A program made the position numbers and the translations under genes. The notes beneath the pieces are model-generated. The model did not search any database and was not told the DNA's origin. It was given only the letters and a program-made list of their open reading frames with translations. A stretch of DNA of 64,000 nt from Kryptolebias marmoratus (Eukaryota; Chordata; Actinopteri; Cyprinodontiformes; Rivulidae): contig NC_051433.1 in NCBI RefSeq assembly GCF_001649575.2, positions 14,815,044-14,879,043 of the forward strand. Reading direction: 5' to 3'. Of this stretch, positions 21,061-34,300 are shown piece by piece (position 1 is the stretch's first letter; the number at the start of each line of letters is the position of its first letter).

Positions 21061-24000
21061 GGGAGTATGGCAAGCCGTTGTCGCATATAACCAAAACACA
21101 CCCAATTAGCTTATTAGACGTCAATAAACAGCCTTCCTGCTCGTCAAAACGACATTTTTGCAACAAATCGTGTTAGGAAAAAAACAACCTTTGAGTATGA
21201 TTAAAAACATCTAAAGTTTCTCCAGATCTTTTTCCCTTTTCTGCAACATCAGCATAAAGTTGAAGGTATAAAAATATTATATATAAGCATTTGAGCATAA
21301 TTTTCTATGCTAATTATTCAAATATATTTCATTACTGCAGTCAGAACAGTTCTAATTAAAGATGTTTTACTACAAATTTGTCCAGGCTGCATAGATGCTA
21401 AAACACAAAAGTTTGCTTCAAAATTTATCATAGAATAGGAAAATGTCCACACTTCTGACTGTTAATCGTCATAAGTTGCATTTTCGAAACCAAAAATGGA
21501 AAAACTATTTCAAATACTTTTAACATAATGTTGAATAAAAAAACTAAAACATTTTAACAATCAAAAATGTCATATAAGAGATATCCAGTTATTCTGACCA
21601 GAAATAGTTTAACTGTGTATATCTGCTTTGTCTAACTATTTTATGGTAAATTGACTTGCCATAAGAGCATCCAGTTGCTCTAACTACAGTTAATCAAGGT
21701 CATTTCAGACATTATAGTTCATTATTGAGTTTTTCAGCTAGTTTTAACACATTCATTTGTTTCAGTCTCACATGTAGTTTTACATTTTACCCCCTGGTGG
21801 TGGTGTAGGTTCATCTCTGCAGACCTGTTGATCACCTGTGCTGTGGGGGAATAAAAGCCCTGCCTCACATCTGCAATGGTATTGAATTTGCCCTAGATTA
21901 GTGTCTGGTATGTAGGGGAAGTGCTTGTGCGGCAGGGGGTGGAGTCACGTGGCTGGGACTGAAGGCTGCAAGCATAGCTTTGAGGTTTGAGCAGCATGGT
22001 TTTGCTGGTGTGGAGGTGGCAGATTTCGCTCATGCAACCAAAAAGCATATAGTTTTCTTCTAAAGGAAATTCACTCCAAATAGTCCATACTTTTTTCCCT
22101 TGTGCCTCTGTCCACCCACTTGCTCCCGCGCGCACACAGCTAATTTTGTGTGTACAAATGAGCATGAGAAATAGCTGATTTGTGCCAAGAGAGCTATTCT
22201 GATCTCATTATCCTAAAGAAATATTGGCTGAAGTGAAAAGAGACCTAAATAAGGACCGATAAATTCCTCCGGGATGAGTCACAATTAAAGGCACACTTTG
22301 CATAGATCTGCAAGCTGCCGTAAGTAAATAAATACAAGCCTGGACCTGGGCAGGCTAACAGGACACAGGTGTGCCTATGGGTTTTTCATCTCTCATCTGA
22401 AGTTTTATATAACACGTTGATTCTGACTCATCATGGTAGACACAGGAAGTCTACAGTAGAGTCTAGGCTTGTGTGTGTGTGCGAAAGATTTCTCTGGCAC
22501 TGACAGACACACCTTTCAAGCTTAAGAAACCTGCTTCTTCTTTTCTTTCTCCAGCACACACCCACACACTCATCCACACATAACAACTGTCATGATACAC
22601 CATTGGATGCACACAGACTGGAGAGCAGGCGGATGTTAAATGTAGCATGCAGAGACTGCAAAGAGGCTGGTGACCTACATAGAAACTCCCTGAGCATCGA
22701 GGTATCTTTGGCTCTGTGACTGTGGCGAAACAGGAACTAAGTTACCATTTATGCAGTTGTAACTGTTTGCTATATGGTTTTTTATTGTTTAGGGTCAGTC
22801 TAGTTGAAACAGAAAGACATGCTGAGATTGTTTTTATTGGGAGTGAGAGAAGGACTGTGTCCAACTTACCAAGCACAGCAGCATTTTTGAGCTCCTTATC
22901 TGATCAGACTCACAGCGACAAAACAGCACAGCAATGGCTTTTAAGAGTCACAGTTTAAACTGTTTTAAATTGTCAGTGTTTTGGTTTGCTAAAATATGTA
23001 AGTGTCTGTAGGTCTGTGAATTAGAGTTATCTGGTTTACCAAATGGTGATCAGTTTTTCAAACAAGTTCAACAAGTTATAAAAAATACATGAAAACCCAA
23101 ATGAAACACACAGCCTAATTCTGGTCGACACATATGGTTTGCTATTACATTTCTGTCAGCTGCGGCAGTATGTGACCTTCTTGGATAAGCAGTAATTATG
23201 AAGGTAAATTAGATTCAAGTGTTTTCCATCAATAAGGTGACATGCACGTGTGAGTGGGCGCCCTGTTTTTTTTTTTTTGAAAACCACCTCACAGAGCTTC
23301 ACAAATCATGTCTGTGGGAGTGCACCGTGGTTTGAAAACCTCAGTGTTCGCAGCAAACTAGATGAGGTTTAAAACCATAACTAAAAAACTGAACTCGACT
23401 GATCCAGATATAGATAAATTATGCACAAATAGAAGGAAAAAAAAATACACAATACAGTTAACAGAAGTAGAAGATCGCTCCGATAATAGGATGCATAGTC
23501 TGTAGGATCTTAAAAGAAAACCCAGCAACTTCTAAGAACGCTGAGGCTTTTCTCAGTCTGGCTTATTTTAATGATTATGGCTCCTCTATCTGGCAAACAC
23601 TGAACTGCAGTGGTGTGTGTAACAGGGCTGCAGGGAGATAACAGTCGCAGCGTTGGGTACCTGTGATTATCTAAGTAACACATGAACAGAACGGTATTTC
23701 GAGATACAAACTCCAAGAACAAAATGAACCTTTTTTTTATTCAAGGGAAGAGTGTCACATTTGGATTGAGAAAATTGTTCAGTTTCAGAATAATAAATTC
23801 ATATTTCTAAAACACGGTGGAGGTTGTGTTATTATTATATAGGTCATTTAGCTGAGGTTGGTGCTGAACATGGGGGTCAAACCAAACACTAAAAGCAGCA
23901 ATTAGTCACTTTATAAACTGTATAAATGTTTGTGTTTAATTATAGGCTTTTATAAAAGGTTTGCAACTTTCAAAACACAGTTATGAATTTGGAGAGTTTT

Positions 24001-25860
24001 TACATGAAAACAGTTTCCTCCTTTTTTTTCTTTTTTAAACTAAAGAAGTAAACAGTAAATGTAAAAATGGTCCACAAAATGCTTGACAGACGGTTTGAAC
24101 AGATGAAGAAGTGAGTCATGTCGTGTAAAAATAATTTTTGTTGTGAGCTCTCTGCAGGAAAAAATGAACAGATGTGATGAGTAAAAACAAACACAACGGG
24201 GAAAAACACATAAGCGTTTTGGTTTTTTTTTCTTAGGTTCCCCCAGTAATAATTCTTTCTGCAGAGTAGTTCTCAAAGTTGCAAGGTTCATAAAATAGTT
24301 GTTTAATATGGAAAAAAAAACTTCAAGTAACGATTAACACAGACACAAAACCACACTGGCACAAATTATTAATCTATTGGGGTGTTCCTTAATTGATCTT
24401 TCTCACGATTATTCTGCAACTGCAAATAATTGCTGCTAATCTTGTTTTTTAATGCTTAAAAGGCAAAAACAAAAACCACACACTGCCTTAAGAAAAATGA
24501 TGTATTGAAAACATAGCTTGATATTCATAAATTATTGTTTTTCTTGCAGAAAAAAGCCATCAAACACCTAATCAGCACTGTATGTCATCTGTAAGTTTGT
24601 GCAAAATCGACATGTAAAAACACACTTTCAATGGAAAGTTTGCTTCTGAATTTTTCTTTCACTGGAGCTGTGACTTCCTGAATTACTGAGGGGTTGTCAG
24701 GCAACTGCTCCCTGAGTCTATTACATAACCCTCCTAATAAAACCCCAACTTGATGTTTTATCCCTTCAGTTTTTGAACTAATTTAACACGAAAGTCCTCC
24801 GGCTTTTGTAAGGTAATATTTATTAGCCGAGTACAGTTTTCCACTGCTTACAGGGCTTATTTTAACCTGTTCTAACAGGCCTTAGTTTTAGATTCATACA
24901 AAATGGAGCCCCTCAAAAACTGGATAAGTCTTCTTATTTATTTCTCAACAAGAAGGCTCTAAATGACCTCTGCTTGTCCAGCTGAGAAGGGTTTATACAA
25001 CCTAACCTCTGCAGATAGGTGATTATGGCTCAGGAGAATGAAAAGAACAGTGTAGACTCTAATTTTAGGCAACAGGGATATTAAATGCTCAGTCTGAGGT
25101 GCAGATTGTGCTGAAAACTGTTTTTTTCCCTGTTTGCCCTGTTGAGCGAGAGAAGGCTATTTAAAGCTTCAGGGGAGGTGGAATAGGTGTAACATTGACT
25201 TGGTAGTGTGGGCTGCAAAGAGTTTGCAAAGTGGGACAGAAGAGTGTGTCCCTCTATTCTTCCAGCCTCTCTGCTTCTTCTTTTTTCCCTTCCATCCCTC
25301 CCTTCATCTCCGAAGGGCGAGAAGAAACACGAGACAAAAAGTGTAAACCCAAAAATGTCAAGCCGGTGTCGAGTGGATGAAGCCATTTTATCGCCTTATT
25401 TTTATGTATTAAACATCCAGCTATTGCATAATGAGCTCTTTTCTTTCCCCCCCGAGGATATGCTGCCCACACAGCAGTATGAACGAGGAGATGCCATGTT
25501 GATGTGGCTCAAGGCATTTACTCTTTTTGTCTTTTCAGACACTATGAGTTTGTCAGGATTGTGAAATTCACAAAACTGTGCTTTTAAAGTTAAAGAAGCC
25601 AGAAAAGGAGGAAGTTCAGGTAGTTCAGCTGGTTTAGCAACAGTTGTTGCTTATTTCTGAGGCTAAAAAGCGTAACAGAGCTGAATTCATTTGCCCTTAT
25701 TGAGTATGATGTGAGACTGATTGATTATTTGCTTCTCTCCATGCTGCTCTTGCCTGCAGTGGTGTTGAGGAAAGACGCTGCTTCGGCTGAACTGCAAAAG
25801 AAATCCAAGCACCCTCTGAACACATAGCAAACCCTCATTATGTGTTTTCAAAATTATCTT
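21061..25860. other. Intergenic region between prkcd and fgd5, left part
   Basis: I find no exon, RNA gene or classifiable transposon here on either strand. ORFs are short and without motifs. It probably contains regulatory sequence for prkcd, but nothing specific can be pointed to. Confidence 0.5.
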
Positions 25861-25869
25861 CTTGAGTTT

Positions 25870-26478
25870 TAGCTCAAGATGTCCACTCCAGCCATCTCAC
25901 AAGATGCAGTAATGTTCGGAGTGTGTGTTGGGGATCACTCTCTGCTGCAACCAATCAAATTTTAGCTCAGTATCTGTAGAACTGGATGAGCTGTAGCCAC
26001 TTTTGTGTTCTGTGAGGTCATTTGGCTGTGGTTGCCATCTTCAATTGGGTTAACTCCAAATGTCAATCAGTTGTAGATGTGCAGCCAATGAGTATTTTCT
26101 GAAAGTTTCAATAAAATCTGTCCAATAGTTCATGATTTATTTTGCTAACAGACACAGTGTTGATTCTAACAGTTAATGACAAAGATTTAAGCAAAACTGT
26201 TGTGCAACAGTCTGTGTATGTGTTGAGGCTGACTTTCAGCTCCTGCTGCACCAGATTTTAGCTCAATATTTGTAAAACTGACTGAGTTTAGCTATTTTTG
26301 TAGAAGCTAAGGTTGATTAGTTGTGGCAGCCATCTTGAACTGCAGTAACTCCAAATGTTGCATTTTAGGTTCTTTAAAATCAGTCCAGTGGTTCATGACA
26401 TATTTTACAGCTAAACAAACACACATACACAGACACGGGCAAAAACATTATTGCTTCACCTTCCTTGGCAGGTAATAT
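25870..26478 (+). repeat. Dispersed repeat family A, two copies in tandem
   Basis: Two diverged copies (about 25870-26155 and 26220-26478) of a repeat seen at least eight times in the window. Shared blocks are TTTAGCTCA(A/G)TAT, GCAGCCATCTTGAA or its variants, AACTCCAAATG, AAAATC(A/T)GTCCA, GTTCATGA and the ending CAAAAACATTA. Both copies are in the same orientation. The class is unknown to me; no coding content is seen. Confidence 0.75.
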
Positions 26479-27700
26479 TAAGAATATGACTATTTAATAT
26501 AAAAGCAGGAAACTTTGGGTTGTGGTTTTAGTCTAATATATTCCACTCTATTTCTGGTTTTATGCCATGAAACTTCATGTTCTGCTAATAAGTATACGAC
26601 TTCCTGTTTAAGATAAATCATAAGCAGAAGTTCAAAAATACAAACGAAATGTTTTGCATGATGTAAGCTAGAATTAAAATAGATATTTGCTTTCACCTCG
26701 CTTTGCTAAAAGAAGAAAATGCAATTTTATTTGCATTTGTAAAATCTCCAGTCACTGGTAATAAATATTATGTTTCGATAATTAAGCGAGGCCGATGAGT
26801 GGGGCAGGGATAATCATAAGGATTGATTTGTTCATTGTGTTATGACAAATAGCAGCACAAGAAACAAAACGACAAGGACACAAGTGATGAAATGAACAAA
26901 GAGAGCGAGAGAGTAAAAGCAGAACTGGGACTGGTAAGACAGAGCAGAGTGATAAATGGCGTGTCCTTTATATAGGACGAGGTGTCTGCAACTTTTCAGC
27001 AGCCCCAGAAAGCAAACTTTCCGCCTGATATTATTCTGGGTCAGGCAGCCTCAGGGGGAGACGAGAAGCAAAGCAGGCCTGGCCTTTTATTGGCCGCCCA
27101 GCACACCGGTCCTGTCCCTCCTGTGTCATCTCCATCAGCTCAGAGTGGGATCTGAAATATTTGCCAGCTTGATGTTTCATCAGAGCAGGCCACACATGGC
27201 TTATGTGTCAGCGCAGACACAAAATACGAAGGGTCCCGCAAGTGGAGCGCAGAGTATTCTGGCGTTTGTGCTGCACGAGCAAGAGCACAGAGACAGGAAA
27301 TGGGTAACGACCCACTGTACTGTAAAATGTTAAGTTCACCAACCATTTAGAGGACATGAGGGGAAGAAAAAGACAGACAGTTTTCATAAATGTATCACTT
27401 TTTTTACTTTGATTTAAAACTACATGTTGTAAATAAATCTCATAAATCATTCAGTTCAGTACAAAGTTCTCAGTCACTAATATTTCTGTTTCACAAGTCA
27501 ACACTCCTGTACAGACAGATGAAGACTCTTTACACACACTTGCACTGACATTGCACTTATTATAACACTATTTTTTCAGAAAGTAAAATTAAGTCAAGTG
27601 GCTGATGTTTTTGGTATTTTTCGTGTCGTACATCAGTTCCTGTTCATGCTCTTTCACATCAGTGCAAAAAGAAAAGAAAAAAAAAGACAAAAGCTACATA

Positions 27701-27706
27701 TTTATT
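27701..27706 (-). terminator. fgd5: Candidate poly(A) signal of fgd5
   Basis: The minus strand reads AATAAA about 630 bases after the fgd5 stop. Bases 27707-28337 would be the 3' UTR and contain no other gene. Alternative signals further left are possible. Confidence 0.35.
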
Positions 27707-28337
27707 GGCAGGTCCCTCTTCGACAAAAATACAGGTTTTTCTGCACATTTTTAGATCATTCTTTAATCAGTCTGTGCTTCCAAGTTTTCATTATAGAGAT
27801 GCTTTGAAATTAAGGCATAGAACTTAGTCAAACTAAAGATGAGGTCATTCAAGATTTGGGCATTGTTAAGAGAGATCTGCGTGTAAAATGAATGCATTCT
27901 AACTTATGTTTTTGTTAATTTTTAAAACTGAAATACAATCGCTCAAGTAAATCCTAAATGACAAAGTATGTGTCCTTTTCAAGATGTGATAATGATCCGG
28001 TATTTTTCCACTGAACTTGGAGGAATGTTGCTGATGAGCCACTTTGAATTACCGGTCACATTGAAGCAACGTTCCCCACTGGCAGCTATCTGGGCCAACA
28101 TCTCGGCATTGCACCTGCTGCAGCAGTGGGGAGGGGACAATGGAGGTCGACAAAGTAGGAGATAGTGTCCTCTTTCAAAGAACATGACGTCTTCATCTCT
28201 TCAGCTGTGCTGGGCGGGTTACAGCATGCAGATATCACAGAAGACTGGTATTTTTTCCTGTCTTTCCAGTTTGGTGTCAGTCAGTCTTCTTTTTTTTTTT
28301 AGAGACAGGAGTTTGTAGAGGAGGTTAAAGGTGGATC

Positions 28338-31300
28338 CTATAAGTTTGTGGCTTCCTCCATTGCATTTGCCCACCTGTGCAGGGATACGATTTTAGAACG
28401 GGAAATACAACTGCATGATTTGCATTTATCTAATTTTGTGGCTTGGTTTTACATTTTAATCTGTTCTGCTTTTTTAAGCAAAAGGTTTAAACTCTTTCAT
28501 TAGTTGTGCCCTCACTTCAGCTGTGACACAACATCTGCTGGTCAGTGAAAACCCAGGGACTAATGTAAAACTTGGCTGATTTTTTTCTCTCACAAAGACA
28601 CAACTGAAAGGGTGAATCCTCAACCATATTAAACCTGTAACAATATGAGTGTTACAACTTTGAGTTCTCTTAAATGAACATTTTGGTCATTGTTCTGTCA
28701 AACATTTATCAATAGTACCTTATCATCACCAGTCAGAAGACAGAGGACCGAGACTAGCCAAATGAGGGCCTATTTATATAGTTTTTCAAGCTTATAAAAC
28801 AATGCTTTCTCAAAAACAGCATACCAGAGTTAAAGAATTCTACATTAAAGTTGTTTTATAAGCCTGAAGAACAGTAAAAAGAGCTATTTACAACAGGTAC
28901 GGTATTATAACCCTGACAACATCCCAAAATGTCTGAACTATGGCTTAAATGTTTTATCATTAGCTCTCAGTTAAGCGTGCGTCTCACCTCTGGGCTGTGA
29001 AGTTGTCTTCAGCTTTAAAAGAGTAATACAAAGTGTTTTGGTGGTAAAGCTGAAAGACGTTGGCCGCCTCGTCTCCCCCCTGCTTGTCTGTTAGCTTCAC
29101 TGTGAAACCCAGAAGAGGCAAACTTTCTGCTGCTACTTTCTCCTGCAGATAAAAAATAATTAGAATCAGGGAAATACCTCATGACATAAATGAATGAATT
29201 CCAGTTATTGTGATTTAACTAATGGCTGCGGTTACAGGTGATGCTTTTTTTTTTTTTGCTGCCTTGTGCACATTTAAGTGTGTATAAAAAGCTCTTCAGG
29301 TTAAAGGGGACCGCATGTTTCCCCTCACCTCTTGGGCTCGGTAGGTGTAAAGCACCTTGTCTTTTAGAAGGAACCATAGCCTCTTCCAGTTCTTTTTGCT
29401 CTTCTTGCTTCGCTGTAGCGTGCCGCTGATGGAGCCCTCCTCTGACACGGTCACCTGCACATCAGGAGCAACTTTAGATGACAAGGCAAGACACGACGAA
29501 CACATTATACAAGATCTGTCTGGTGAATTTACCTGAGTGAAGGACGCTGTGCCTTTTCGATGCCTCCAAATATTGGGAGGATGGATGTTTTGGAATACAG
29601 TAGAGAGGGGACGGCTGGAGCGGGCCACCCGAGGGCTGCTGTTTCCTGAGAGCGCAGATACATCTCCTCCTGTAATGACAAACAACTTCCTTTTACCCCA
29701 AAACAAAGATAGATATGGACATATAATTGATGATACAACCTTTGTGAATGATTTGTTCCCAGGAGGGAAGTTCCTTACAGGAACTTGACCCTGATTTTAA
29801 CTTCCCAGTACAGATTAGAACAAGAAAAAAACATGGGTGTTTTGTTCTTTGTTTTTTTCAAATTCTTTGCTTGAAATTGGTGCCAGAGTCAAAATGAGAA
29901 GAATACTGTGGCTAAAATACACCCTCTACTGGGGTTACAAACTCATTTTGACAAAAACAAACAAAAAAATGTTCTTGTCTTGAATGGACAGAATAAATGA
30001 TCCCTTTGTTAGCTAAAGCTCATGTTGAAAAATCTTGGGACTTTGTGGGTTGATTCTGCAACCTGGCTGCCAAAACAACTCCTATATTGCTCGATCATAC
30101 GTGCACAGCAGTGGGAACTACAGACAACATTAAAGATGTGTTTTAATTTAACCAGGCTGCCTTTTTACCTCTCTTTTTCAGCTCGTTGTAACAGTGATCA
30201 CACACTTTGGCCATGCGGTCTTTCATGTACTTCAGTGGATACCTGTTCCTGGAGCAGCTTCGACAAACAATCTGTGCCGTACAACAAAATGGAAACAAAC
30301 AAGTTGAACACAGGAAACAGTCTGGTAAAAAACATAATTTTCTACATACAATCAACAGACATCCCCCTCAAAACATGATTTTTTTCCTATATGATTTCTC
30401 AACATTGTGAAGTTCAGACATAGAAGGATTAAAGTTGAGTATTTCAGAGTACTTTGGGCTTTCTGTGTGCGTGACTTACTCGCCCGCAGCTGTGGCAGTG
30501 GTGTCTGCGAAGAGTTAGGCTGAAATCTGCAGTGCAGTTCATGCACATCATGACTTGTGAGACAGGAACGAGTGTGGGAGCTTTTTCTCCCAGGGATAGC
30601 CCGAGACGATCCCTGGCCTGGGAAACACGCACAAACACACATCCAGTGATTTATCACAGCGGGAAGCTCGGCGACCAGAAGCCGCACCATCAGTCTCATT
30701 CTGGTGGGTGCAGATAAGCATGACTGAAATAAAAACATGTATCTGCGCACCGAGAGGATGCAGAGATACGAGGCAGGATTTACTCACCTCTCCTGAGCAG
30801 CTGCTGAGAGCCCCAGAGCCTCTGGTGTGTTCAGTCACTGTGCGGTTCAAGGTGTAAAACCAGTCCTCTCTTTCAAGGAAGGAGCTGCAAACAGTGCACG
30901 CAAACTTCAGCTGTACTGATCTGAATGTCATCAACGTCAAAACTTAAAAACATCTGCTGTGCATGCAAACACTTAAAAGTTTGAGGGTAAAATGATGAAT
31001 GTGACTGTGACATTTTTGTATTTTTTAACTGTACAGTGTGACCCACCTGGCAGACAAAATGATGGAGATGTCTGTCCCTTCTATTTTTAGTGCATGTTGG
31101 ACATTTTGCACACTGGGTTTACTGACCTGGGTAATTAATCACAAAAATCAGACAGACAAAAAACAAGAGATGGTAAAACTTCTAACCTGTTTTATCTGAT
31201 CATTTTATGCCTATAGTTTTTAAATACTATGCGTTGGCAAATGATTTAAATAGACATTAATTCTTGATCATTTTGAAAGACTTGGCTACAAATTAAAGCG

Positions 31301-34300
31301 ATTATTGAGTGACTTGATGATGGGCCGACCTTTAACCCAGTCAGAGGTAAAGTGTTCTTCAGCCTGTATTTCCCATCCTGCTGAGGGTAAGTGTAGAGCA
31401 GCACATCGTTCATCTGACAGAAGAGCAAAACAAGGAGTAAATCTGCAGAACTGTCCAGTCTTGAGTGGCTGCAAATGTGACGAAATGTTTAAAAAAAAGA
31501 AGTAACAAAGACAGTGATCCACTCAGTTTCTCCATGTAGTGCTGCAACTCTCCAGTAGGTGTCACTAGAGTCTAATATAAAGTTTCCAAACGAACTTTTT
31601 TAAAAACAAAAAGTCACATTTAAAATTATATATATATATATATATACATATATTATGGCATGCCGTTCAGGAAATTATTGTATATGTATTCTTATATTTG
31701 AAAGTTTGAATATATGGAATGAAACCTGAATATATGGAATGAAACATAATCTAACATCATAGGCAGCCATATTGAAATTTACTTGCAAACGGCCTGTATA
31801 ACTCAGTAGTAACAGGCATGTGTGACACAGCAAGGAATTTGGTTGCTGCGATTCTAAACGACGAACACGCTATAAATACCTTGGCCAGTGCATGTACGAA
31901 CCAAAGTAGTACCAGTACAAGGACCCAGTACCGTAGTACTGATGAAGAAATTTTTTCACTGTTTCAACGTGGTAGACAGAGTGCAGCGACCACACCAGGT
32001 CCGTCTGCCTCTATGGACAGGGTCACATCACTCCCTTCACAGGAACGACCTTCGACAGGCCCCATCTATAATCTAAAAAGTATGAGCTGCCGTTGCCAAA
32101 AAGCTTTCAAGTTCAACAAAATATTGTAATATTCCCTCTGATGCCATTTTGTAAAACAGGAAGTTAAATAAGCTTAGTAAGCTAACACATTTATTGTATT
32201 TCATTCCATATATTCAGACTTTCATTCCATATATTCAAGTTTCATTCCATATATTCAAGTTTCATTCCATATATTCAGACTTTCATTCCATATATTCAGA
32301 CTTTCATTCCATATATTCAGACTTTCATTCCATATATTCAAACTTTCAAATATAAGAATACATATACAATAATTTCCTGAACGGCATGCCATAATTAATA
32401 TATATATATATATATTTATTTTATTTTATTTATTTATTTATTTTTAATTTGAACAAGACAGTGAACATGTTTACGGCTGCACTCCGAATCATTTATACAG
32501 GTTCATATTTCTCCAATAAATAAAAAATAAAGACAAGAATTGATATAACCCATTTCTGACACAAATTTTAAGTAACATTTTCAGTTATCATAAAACTTGT
32601 TTGGGAAGAATTTATTGATTTAAAACCATTACCTTGGATTTTCTTTTTTTGCATTACTTTTTAATTTTTCCACTACTTCATTATATCTCTCTCTGGATGT
32701 TTATTACCTCACTATAAGGAAATGCCTGCAGACTTGTTTCATTATTCATAATAATTGATGAAACACAGTCTGAGTGAATACACTGACAACAAAATTATGC
32801 TGTGATTAGTATTGGATGTGTGTATAAATGTTTATATTAATTTGTGACTCTCTTTTAGTAAATTAATCATGTGGTGTTGACCCTTCAGCGACAGGACGTA
32901 AAGAGTACCCAGTTCAATCACTGATTCTGATTATTTCCCTCTCCTTCTGGTTTTCTTACCCTAAAATGATATGAGTGAATATGCATTTAAGGGGCTGAAA
33001 TCATAACAATCAGAACGGTAATTGTTCTACAAGGTATTGTTTCAGATCTTAGGTAGCTGACCTTCCCAGTGCTGTCAGCAAATGTCTGGTTCAGGAACTT
33101 AACATTCAGAAACATCCTGTCAGGAAACTCTGCTCTTAATAGCTCAGTCTGGACACAGAAATAAACCAGGAGGGTTCCTGACTCTATATTTCACACTAAT
33201 TTAGAAAATAAAACAAATTGTGACAAGGCAAATGTTATATATCTTAATTAGAGAAGCGGCAAATAACAGCAAATGTGTCTGTGCACTAAAACTCTACAAA
33301 CAGGAAGTTTACCAAAAACAAATGGCGAGGCTGGCGACTCTTCCTGCTGACCTTCATCAGGGTGCCCTCCTTCACAAAAACCTGACAGTAAAAATAGAAA
33401 TAATACAAACAAGATTATGCTGTGCTGACAAATCTGGTCCATCTGCAGTCATCAGAGTTGTTTTAATCCAGCCTGGCCAGGTATCCCTGCCTGACTGACT
33501 GCTTAAAGGGCATCGAGGGGTGGTGGAGGGCAGACAGGGAGGGCTGGCGAGGCTCAGACAGAAACAATGCTGTTATCGGCGTCGTACCCTGCCAGGATGA
33601 AGCAGGCCGCGCTGGCCCCGAACGCTGTACGCTATGTTGATCAGACGCAAGAGGTTCTCCTGAGAAACGCAGACAAAACAACAGAAAGAAAGTGAAAGAA
33701 ATGCGAAGCCAAAACAAGGGCTAAAAGATGAAAGAGTGTGATAATGTTCAGCAGTCTACAGATGCTATCACCTGAGTCAAAAGGAAGCTAGAAGTCTTAT
33801 TCCTTGTAACGTAATTAGACTGATGTGAATGCAGGGCCTCTGAAATAAGTTGTGAAATGTTTTAAATTTTACAGAACAGCTAACAACAGACCCTTTCAAA
33901 GCATGAAATAAAGCTGAGAATAATGAAAATAACATTGGACTGTTTGTTCCGTCATAGAGCTAAATAGGTCCCCATGTCATGAGTTAATAATAGATGGGAG
34001 CATGATGTATACAAACATGGCAAATTTAATAAAATAAAAGACAATAACGTCATTCAGTCTCTCGCAGTCATCTAGTGTGTAATTGTTATTAAAGTGCACT
34101 CTATTCTGCTGATTAAAATGCAATGTTTGAAAAGAAAACAGTTGTAAAGGACTGAGGATGTTGAACACGGCTTAAAGATGCACAATAAAAGCCTAAAAGA
34201 CATTCTTTTTATTTCTGCATTATTTCCCAGGTTTTATTTGTAATATTTAGGGCTTTTTTTTCTCTTTCTTTTGCCTTTGGTGGGTTTGTGTGAAGTTGAA

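Larger units (their letters stand above)
31653..32394. mobile_element. 742-bp DNA transposon-like element with perfect 72-bp TIRs
   Basis: The left end (31653-31724) and right end (32323-32394) are exact inverted copies over 72 bases, beginning TTATGGCATGCCGTTCAGG. If the ends are trimmed by one base, AT dinucleotides flank both sides as a possible target duplication. Inside lie seven copies of a 20-21-base unit (TTTCATTCCATATATTCA) from 32199, and a 103-codon plus-strand ORF (31818-32129). It lies in an fgd5 intron. Perfect ends suggest recent insertion. I cannot assign the superfamily; the TA/AT target suggests candidates such as the ISL2EU/IS4EU group. Confidence 0.85.

Noticed and set aside
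20569..21105. 178-codon minus-strand ORF
   Set aside because: Low-complexity Arg/Glu/Ser content from a CT-rich tract at the prkcd promoter. The frame ignores the clear donor at 20831.
27979..28185. Possible last exon of fgd5
   Set aside because: It does not encode the PH2 C-terminal helix. The block at 28338-28374 (WANAMEEATNL) does, with correct phase and acceptor.
32199..32340. Seven regularly spaced repeats resembling a CRISPR array
   Set aside because: The units are nearly contiguous (20-21-base period) with no spacers, inside a eukaryotic transposon.
33062..33148. Exon-like block on the minus strand in an fgd5 intron
   Set aside because: It is open and has plausible splice sites, but the FGD5 sequence continues directly from the exon at 33313-33381 to that at 31330-31413. 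Including it would break the PH1 domain.
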